Shown: piece after piece, positions 23,301-27,502 of the stretch | Position numbering within the stretch: the stretch's first letter is position 1 | Layout: every line of letters starts with the position of its first letter | Source of the DNA: JAWPNA01 sp045402695 | Lineage (GTDB): Bacteria > Acidobacteriota > Polarisedimenticolia > JACPZX01 > DASXTC01 | DNA length: 27,502 bases | Direction of reading: 5' to 3' | NCBI GenBank assembly: GCA_045402695.1 | Contig: JAWPNA010000477.1 | Span: 1 to 27,502 of the forward strand | Position numbers and translations under genes: made by a program | The notes under the pieces: generated by a model | Told to the model about the DNA's origin: nothing | Seen by the model: the letters and a program-made list of their open reading frames with translations, nothing else | The model's database searches: none

Positions 23301-24094
23301 TCGATCAGCGCCAGACGTCCGGCGGCCTCGGTCTCTTTCGCGCGCGCCTCGGCCTCGCGCGCCTCCACTGCGTCACGCTCCCGCTGCAGCCTCGCGTGCT
23401 CGTTGTAGAGGAGGATCCGCTCGTGTCTCGCGATCTCGCCCGCCGTGCGCGTGTAGCGGCGCGCGCGGGCGGCCTGCCTTTTGAGGCTGCCGATCTGCTT
23501 CTCGATCTCTGAGATGATGTCGTTGACGCGCAGCAGGTTCGCCTCGGTGGCCTCCAGCTTCGATTCGGCATGCCGCTTCTTCGCCTTGTAAAGCGCGATG
23601 CCGGCCGCCTCTTCGATGAGCACGCGACGCTCACGCGGCTTGGAGCTGAGGGCCGCGTCCACCTTGCCCTGCTCGATGATCGCGTAAAGGCCGGAGCCGA
23701 CGTTGATCCGCGCGAGGGCCTCCTGGATGTCCATCAGCCGCGACCGCTCGCCGTTGATCAGGTACTCGCTCTCTCCGGAGCGGAATAGACGGCGCGTGAT
23801 GACGATGCTCTCGACTTCGTCGCTGCCGGCGCCGTTGCTCAGGTGCAGCGAAACCTCGGCCATGCCCACCGGCTTGCGCGCCTCGCTGCCGTTGAAGATC
23901 ACGTCTTCCATGCGGTCGCCACGCAGCGATTTGACCGACTGCTCGCCGATGACCCAGTTGAGCGCGTCTGCGATGTTGCTCTTGCCGCAGCCGTTCGGTC
24001 CCACGACGGCCGTGATCCCCTGGTTGAAGTGGAACTCGGTGCGCGTGAGGAACGACTTGAAGCCGATCATCTCGAGTTTTTCGAGTCTGAGCAT
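20324..24094 (-). CDS. smc: Chromosome segregation ATPase SMC
   Basis: 1256 residues from ATG 24094, which starts the usual SMC opening (LRLEKLEMIGFKSF). The Walker A GPNGCGKS is at 32-39. Two long coiled coils flank a hinge (about 510-650, with GGWMAEGAG and RTSKGRAAF). The ABC signature LSGGEKAL is at about 1107, Walker B FCLLDEVD at about 1131, and a His switch lies in MITHNRCSMESAD. The C-terminus carries about 60 extra residues after the head domain (GETDRAQT onward), rich in Ala, Pro and Gly. SMC with ScpA/ScpB organises the chromosome; scp genes are not in the window. Confidence 0.96.
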   Translation of the reverse strand: MLRLEKLEMIGFKSFLTRTEFHFNQGITAVVGPNGCGKSNIADALNWVIGEQSVKSLRGDRMEDVIFNGSEARKPVGMAEVSLHLSNGAGSDEVESIVITRRLFRSGESEYLINGERSRLMDIQEALARINVGSGLYAIIEQGKVDAALSSKPRERRVLIEEAAGIALYKAKKRHAESKLEATEANLLRVNDIISEIEKQIGSLKRQAARARRYTRTAGEIARHERILLYNEHARLQRERDAVEAREAEARAKETEAAGRLALIEAQCEESRRRLDEEDALWRRQRDDLHALERALDHEERELALARQQIVDSERARQSARQQAAALAARLEETSRLIETRRADRQEVDLRTEQQEADRQRLERARQAAQDRIAGLEAELGGARAAFLQMVGALSDARNRRSQVEEAKQKLSRQSGSLEKEESLACDEMLEAGRVLAAVGERLAGADAAAAAMTSELNAKRAEEELLEGTLAREIARREESRRRLHGHEQRLSALTEVEATTLKTRDLLRAVAGHDPLKLGGWMAEGAGTILADGLKVPARLEAAAEAYLKEYLDAALVEGPDIALSGIALLKRTSKGRAAFLPAAEDLSEDRSDDRPLIGLPDDLRSDPGFVGRLGDLVETDDRRRRALSAVLARALVVTDLESACRLRKLAPFFDYVTLEGDLLAISGLVEGGARRPEGAGVLSRRRLKSDLAATIEAARSHLVGMDLLISGLESERAETAAAVAQLAREIVAREKDLFGLRLGLQAAVGEETRVRSKVETLGREQGMVREELMALSLELERLTATLDELEDARGRREAEIAASQEETAILRSADSRMGEQLSTVRSALSAARQRLEAMDEELVRLLETDSDLRDRIEREAAGEAELQLRLDDAARRQELAARAIEDLGGRKQDLEAKVKDGEVVLSELRLESERQGQGARGARGALEEERGRREQITLEKERVAADLRHLAAGALETAGSSIDDLLAAITVEEKALDLESVRASLGQLKEILDKMGPVNMMALDQFRELEERYSFLTAQRSDLNEAIASLKDTIARINRTSRERFLDAFEQIRGGFAEIFRSLFGGGRSDLKLMTGEGEEDVLECGIEIIAQPPGKRLQNISLLSGGEKALTAVALLFAIFKYRPSPFCLLDEVDAPLDEANVIRFNGLLKTMGADTQFVMITHNRCSMESADILYGITMEEPGVSCAISVVVEGETDRAQTIKTLPALLAARHKGNGRRPSLAVAGTAGLAAAPAPVLSIPPDATGSGGQGV

Positions 24095-24152
24095 CGCCGC
24101 CTGATCCCCCGTGGTGACTCCCGGCCGCGCAGGTCGCCGCCGACGCTGGCGC

Positions 24153-24158
24153 ATCTTA
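24153..24158 (-). promoter_or_regulatory. Possible -10 box for smc
   Basis: TAAGAT on the minus strand, about 58 bases before the smc ATG. No good -35 lies at the right distance. Other promoters in the window (yajQ, 27420) use the same hexamer. Confidence 0.3.
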
Positions 24159-24170
24159 GCACACAAGGAA

Positions 24171-24197
24171 TGGTGTTCATGTAGAACTTGAGCACCA
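24171..24197. repeat. 9-bp inverted repeat upstream of smc
   Basis: TGGTGTTCA and TTGAGCACCA-type arms pair over 9 positions (one G-T) around a 9-base spacer, in the 183-base gap between the polyprenyl synthase gene and smc. It covers the expected -35 area of the possible smc promoter, so it may be an operator; it may also be a weak terminator. I see nothing else in the gap. Confidence 0.35.
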
Positions 24198-24277
24198 ATC
24201 CCTTGACGTCCCCACGGGTCGGACCGGCGCCTTGGAAGGGTTGTGACGAGCCGCAGGGCGCAAGCCGGTAATGCGGG

Positions 24278-25312
24278 CTAGTACTCGCGCGACGTGATGA
24301 AGTGAGCGATGTCGGCGAGCGCGTGCTTCGCGGGGTGGTCCGCGTAGGCTTCGAGGCAGCCCACCGCCTGCCGGCTGTACCGGACAGCGAGCCGGTGGGT
24401 CCGCTCGAGCGTGCCGTAGCGGCGGACCAAATCAAGGATCTCGTCGCGGGGGACGGTGTTGAACCCGCCTTCCCGCAGCACCGTGCTGACCTTCTGCCGG
24501 TGGTCTTTGACTCCCTTCTCCAGCAGGTAGATCAGAGGAAGCGTGAGTCGGCCCTCTTTCAGATCGCTGGCGACCGGCTTTCCCAGCACCGACTCCGTGG
24601 CGGTGAAGTCGAGCAGATCATCCACGATCTGGTAAGCCATCCCGAGGTTCAGCGCGTAGCTCTCGATCGCGCCTGCCTTCTCGGGGGTCACTCGCGAGAG
24701 CTCCGCGGCCACCTTGCCGCATCCCGAGAAGAGCGCCGCCGTTTTGCGCCGCATGATCTCCAGATGCTCGTCCTCCGAGATATCAAGAGCGCCGTTGCGA
24801 TCGGCCTGCATCAACTCGCCTTCGATCATCGTGAGCGTGATATCGCACAGGACCTTGATGATCCTGAGATCATCGGCGGTCAGAGCGAGGGTCATTGATT
24901 TGAGATAGAGGTAGTCCCCCAGCAGGACCGTGAGGTGGCTTCCCCAGCGCGAGTTGACGGAGGATCTCCCTCGCCGCATCTCAGCGCCGTCGATGATGTC
25001 GTCGTGCACGAGCGTCGCCGTGTGGATCAGCTCGAACACCGAGGCGAACAAGATATGCCGGTCGCCCCGGTATCCGCACAGCCTGGTGCATAGTAGGAAG
25101 AGCGCCGGCCGGATCCGCTTGCCGCCCCCCTCGGCGATGTAGCGGCCCACCGTCTCGATGATCTCCACGTCCGATCCCAGGTGTCCGTCAAATTCGCGCT
25201 CCACCCGGGCCAGATCCTCGCCGACGAGGGCGAGAATGTCCGACAGCAGCACCGTCCCCGCTCTGGGTGAGCGCAGGGGCGCGGCGCCGCCGGCACTAGG
25301 AGCCGCAGTCAC
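24278..25312 (-). CDS. Long-chain polyprenyl diphosphate synthase
   Basis: 344 residues. Both Asp-rich motifs are intact: DDIID at 104-108 with RRGRSSVN after it, and DDLLD at 231-235. The small residue A99 five places before the first motif (HTATLVHDD) is typical of enzymes making long chains such as octaprenyl or solanesyl diphosphate rather than farnesyl diphosphate. The product would feed quinone side chains. The GTG start follows the stop of the regulatory-domain gene closely and has GGAGGG 8 bases upstream, so the two are co-transcribed. Confidence 0.92.
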   Translation of the reverse strand: MTAAPSAGGAAPLRSPRAGTVLLSDILALVGEDLARVEREFDGHLGSDVEIIETVGRYIAEGGGKRIRPALFLLCTRLCGYRGDRHILFASVFELIHTATLVHDDIIDGAEMRRGRSSVNSRWGSHLTVLLGDYLYLKSMTLALTADDLRIIKVLCDITLTMIEGELMQADRNGALDISEDEHLEIMRRKTAALFSGCGKVAAELSRVTPEKAGAIESYALNLGMAYQIVDDLLDFTATESVLGKPVASDLKEGRLTLPLIYLLEKGVKDHRQKVSTVLREGGFNTVPRDEILDLVRRYGTLERTHRLAVRYSRQAVGCLEAYADHPAKHALADIAHFITSREY

Positions 25313-25313
25313 T

Positions 25314-26006
25314 TCATCGCCCTCCGCCTGAAGGTCCGGACCTGCCGCCGGGCGGGGGCTTCACCGGATCGAAATGGCGTGATCCGATCGGCTCCGCGCC
25401 GCGGAAGCTATAGACGATGCCCTTCGTGAAGTACCACCATTCCTCCTCTGTGGCGGATTCGCCCGCCGCGAGCTTCTCCGGCAGGCCCAGGGTGCGCAGG
25501 ATCTTCCCCTTGGGTGTCGTCTCTCCTCCCGCGGCCGAGATCCGGCGCTCCACCTCGGCCCAGTCGGAATGGAACTTGATGGTCCTCTCCACCTGGGCCA
25601 CCCGTCCGCGGCGCGCGTCGGCGGTGATCTCCAGGTCGCCGGGCGGCTGGAACTTCACCGCGTCGAACGTGGCGGAATCGATGAACCTCAGAAACCAGAA
25701 CTGGAAGCGCCGATCCTTCGGCACATCGAGGGAAAAGTAACCGCCGGCGTCCGTCACACCGCTCGCGGCCGTCACGATGTCTCCGCCCGACGTGAACTTG
25801 CTGAACTCGACGTACCGCTGGGTGGCGATGAGCATGACGGGCCAGCCGGCCAACGGCTCGCCCTTTTCGGACATCAGACGGCCCTGCGCGGTGACGCGCT
25901 TCTCGGAGGCAGCAGGGCCGCCCGCAGGCGCCGGCAGCGCCAAGGAGGCAGCCTGCGCCAGCATGGAGAGGGCGAGGATTGGGACGGCAATCGTGTGTGG
26001 CGGCAA
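25314..26006 (-). CDS. Secreted protein with carboxypeptidase-regulatory-like domain
   Basis: 230 residues starting at TTG 26006, which has AGGAG 8 bases upstream. A signal peptide (about 1-28, IAVPILALSMLAQAASLALP) leads to a beta-sandwich like carboxypeptidase regulatory domains: VTAQGRLMSEKGEPLAGWPV and then GVTDAGGYFSLDVP. The C-terminal half has no motif I know and ends in a Pro/Gly tail. It sits between yajQ and the prenyl synthase in a tight minus-strand cluster. The role is unknown, perhaps binding in the envelope. Confidence 0.75.
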   Translation of the reverse strand: MPPHTIAVPILALSMLAQAASLALPAPAGGPAASEKRVTAQGRLMSEKGEPLAGWPVMLIATQRYVEFSKFTSGGDIVTAASGVTDAGGYFSLDVPKDRRFQFWFLRFIDSATFDAVKFQPPGDLEITADARRGRVAQVERTIKFHSDWAEVERRISAAGGETTPKGKILRTLGLPEKLAAGESATEEEWWYFTKGIVYSFRGAEPIGSRHFDPVKPPPGGRSGPSGGGR

Positions 26007-26017
26007 GTTCCCTGCTC

Positions 26018-26509
26018 CTAGCGGTAGTTGGTGAACTGCACGTCGATGCCGAAATCCTTCGCCTTCAGGTTCTGGATCACGGCCTGCAGGTCGTCTTTCT
26101 TCGGGCTCTTGACCCGAAGCTGGTCCCCCTGGATCGATGCCTGGACTTTCAGCTTGAGATCCTTGATGACCTTCGCGATCTCCCGCGCTTTCTCGGTGGG
26201 GATGCCGTTCTGGATGTCGACCGTCTGGCGGAACTGGCCGCCCGCGGCGGGCGCGGGTTCCGAGAAGGCCAGCCCTTTCAGCGGGACAGCCCGCTTGGCC
26301 AGCTTCTGCCGGAAGATCTCGTCGATGCTGCGGACCTTGAACTTGTCCTCAGCCATGAGGACGACCTGCCTGTCCTGCCGCTCCAGGGAGCAGTTGCTTC
26401 CCTTGAGGTCGTAACGCGTCGCAATCTCCTTGCGGGTCTGGTTGATCGCGTTGTCGACCTCCGCCAGATCGATCTTGCTGACGATGTCGAAGGAGTTTTC
26501 TTCCGCCAT
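26018..26509 (-). CDS. yajQ: YajQ-family nucleotide-binding protein
   Basis: 163 residues, the standard family length, with the family opening ENSFDIVSKIDLAEVDNAINQ, RYDLKGS, and the close DFGIDVQFTNYR. YajQ proteins are small two-domain cytosolic proteins; some bind cyclic di-GMP and act with transcription factors. Which role applies here cannot be told. The ATG has no ribosome site and sits 9 bases after a -10 box, so the mRNA is probably leaderless. The next gene starts 11 bases beyond its stop. Confidence 0.95.
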   Translation of the reverse strand: MAEENSFDIVSKIDLAEVDNAINQTRKEIATRYDLKGSNCSLERQDRQVVLMAEDKFKVRSIDEIFRQKLAKRAVPLKGLAFSEPAPAAGGQFRQTVDIQNGIPTEKAREIAKVIKDLKLKVQASIQGDQLRVKSPKKDDLQAVIQNLKAKDFGIDVQFTNYR

Positions 26510-26518
26510 GGCGGCGAC

Positions 26519-26548
26519 ATCTTACCATCAGCCCCAGAGAGTGGGCAA
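26519..26548 (-). promoter_or_regulatory. Promoter of yajQ (leaderless type)
   Basis: TTGCCC (26543-26548), 18 bases, TAAGAT (26519-26524), then 9 bases (GTCGCCGCC) and the ATG. It is nearly identical from -10 to ATG to the region before the gene at 27420. Confidence 0.5.
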
Positions 26549-26580
26549 CGCTTGGGTCCGATGCTCGCCGGCGGAGCGCA

Positions 26581-27270
26581 TCACCGGCTGGACAGCACCT
26601 CCACACCCGGCGGCGGCTCGAACCGGAACTGCTCATCATCGAGGGGGACGTTCTCGTCGAGATCGAAGAATTCGAACGCCATCGTATCGCCGGCGGATCC
26701 CACCACCGTGAGCCGGCGGATGAGCAGCCGTTCGGGATCGACGGCGAGGATCAACTTCTCGAACTCGCCGCGCGGGTTGACCGGGACCAGCTCGAGCACC
26801 AGCGCGCCCGCCACGCCCTGCGGCCCCGCCTCGTCGAGCGAAAGCCTGCGGCAGCGGAAGTCCGACGTCAGCTTGATTCGGCCCGCGAGCATGAGCGTCA
26901 CGGCTCCCGCGTCCTCGATCTCCTTGAGCGAGCCGCGGTGGACCTCGCGCTCCTCCGGAAGATAGAGCCAGGAATTCCTGCCGTCGAGGATCGCCAGCTT
27001 CTTCTCCGGCTTCTCGTACTCCCACCGCATCATGGATGGCCGCTTGAGGGCGAAGGTCCCCTCTTCGACGCGGGGTCGCCCGAGTGCGGGCGCATCCAGG
27101 CTCTGGATGAAGCGCCCTCGCAGGGTCTTCAACGTCTCGAGCCTGGTCTGGAGCCGCGAGAGGATCGGATCGGGAGGCGCGGGAGACCCGGGAGACATTC
27201 CCGGGGCGGCCGCCGCACTCGCCACGGCGACCAGCAGCGGGACCAGAAGCATTGCTCGGCGGAAGATCAA
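26581..27270 (-). CDS. lolA: LolA-family outer membrane lipoprotein carrier
   Basis: 229 residues from TTG 27270, chosen for the GGAGAGG six bases upstream and because it gives a full signal peptide (IFRRAMLLVPLLVAVASAAA). The mature part has the LolA pattern: RLQTRLETLKTLRGRFIQ near the start, then GTFALKRPSMMRWEY and DGRNSWLYLPEEREV. LolA carries lipoproteins across the periplasm from LolCDE to LolB, so the cell has an outer membrane. It has its own promoter and is divergent from the gene at 27420. Confidence 0.87.
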   Translation of the reverse strand: MIFRRAMLLVPLLVAVASAAAAPGMSPGSPAPPDPILSRLQTRLETLKTLRGRFIQSLDAPALGRPRVEEGTFALKRPSMMRWEYEKPEKKLAILDGRNSWLYLPEEREVHRGSLKEIEDAGAVTLMLAGRIKLTSDFRCRRLSLDEAGPQGVAGALVLELVPVNPRGEFEKLILAVDPERLLIRRLTVVGSAGDTMAFEFFDLDENVPLDDEQFRFEPPPGVEVLSSR

Positions 27271-27319
27271 TCGCCTCTCCAGGATCTGACGGCGGGGGCG
27301 GTCATACGGAAGACGGTCG

Positions 27320-27348
27320 AGTCTACCATTCGCACCAAGGGGGATCAA
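27320..27348 (-). promoter_or_regulatory. Promoter of lolA
   Basis: TTGATC (27343-27348), 17 bases, TAGACT (27320-27325) on the minus strand, giving a leader of about 43 bases with a ribosome site. Confidence 0.55.
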
Positions 27349-27381
27349 AAGCGGCCGTCGCAGCTCCGATTGCGCGCCGGG

Positions 27382-27410
27382 TTGACGGTCCCGTCGGTGT
27401 CCTGTAAGAT
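27382..27410 (+). promoter_or_regulatory. Promoter of the gene at 27420 (leaderless type)
   Basis: TTGACG (27382-27387), 17 bases, TAAGAT (27405-27410), ending 9 bases before the ATG. No ribosome site fits between, so the transcript would begin at about the start codon. Confidence 0.6.
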
Positions 27411-27419
27411 CCGGCCGCC

Positions 27420-27502
27420 ATGAAATCCAGCGGCACGTTCTCCCGCGTCGCTTCCGCCATCGCCGTGCTGGCCTCCTTCGTGGTGCTGGCGGCGCTGGCG
27501 CC
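27420..27502 (+). CDS. Start of a gene leaving the window; exported or membrane protein
   Basis: Only 27 full codons are visible: MKSSGTFSRV, then a hydrophobic run (ASAIAVLASFVVLAALA) that looks like a signal peptide or first membrane helix. The promoter just upstream supports it as a real gene. The function cannot be told. Confidence 0.6.
   Translation, partial: MKSSGTFSRVASAIAVLASFVVLAALA

Noticed and set aside
24095..24166. A longer smc start at 24166
   Set aside because: The extra 24 residues are Arg/Pro-rich and SMC proteins begin with the LRLEKLEMIGFKSF motif.
1..27502. tRNA, rRNA, CRISPR, insertion sequence or prophage
   Set aside because: No repeat-spacer array, transposase, integrase, terminal repeat or rRNA-like stretch was seen by eye; a tRNA-finding program could still be decisive for short genes.

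Overview
The window is a high-GC (roughly two thirds G+C) chromosomal segment from a double-membrane bacterium. A LolA-type lipoprotein carrier, an RlpA-like protein, a YajQ protein, carboxypeptidase-regulatory-domain secreted proteins, a PyrR/PyrDB/PyrK pyrimidine set and an ImuB/DnaE2 pair together fit an Acidobacteriota-like (or related soil/sediment) genome. That placement is inference from gene content. I saw no rRNA, tRNA, CRISPR array or insertion sequence.

Layout. Positions 1-3022 (minus) hold a 3'-truncated DnaE2-type polymerase overlapped by an ImuB-like, catalytically dead Y-family protein. Positions 3144-4400 (minus) hold an SGNH hydrolase whose frame continues 40 codons past its TGA stop. 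Positions 4507-6054 (minus) hold the most striking gene: a membrane-anchored tandem DsbA-like protein whose second active site is TGA-Pro-Tyr-Cys, followed by a SECIS-like hairpin. I read it as a selenoprotein. Positions 6195-9137 (minus) hold pyrR-pyrB-pyrC with a strong promoter, a PyrR-binding loop and an intrinsic terminator, so this is an attenuation leader. Positions 9142-10896 (minus) hold a membrane protein with an alkaline-phosphatase-superfamily domain that has lost most metal ligands.

On the plus strand, 10998-13278 is pyrK-pyrD-rlpA with 4-base overlaps. An aldo/keto reductase (minus), an 83-residue unknown (plus) and a membrane-anchored thioredoxin (minus) follow. Positions 15384-18865 (plus) are pyrF, a threonine-synthase-like gene, a PhnP-like metallo-hydrolase and a secreted unknown. 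From 27270 down to 18789 the minus strand carries lolA, yajQ, a secreted regulatory-domain protein, a long-chain polyprenyl diphosphate synthase, smc and an M28 peptidase. A plus-strand gene starts at 27420 and leaves the window.

The pyrimidine genes cover PyrR, B, C, K, D and F but lie in three transcription units; only pyrRBC shows the PyrR leader. Several genes (SGNH, pyrK, pyrF, yajQ, the 27420 gene and the membrane AlkP-like gene) have a -10 box 6-10 bases before the start codon, which points to leaderless transcripts. Two extracytoplasmic thiol-redox proteins (the selenoprotein and the thioredoxin at 14760) could belong to the same envelope redox network, though they are not adjacent.
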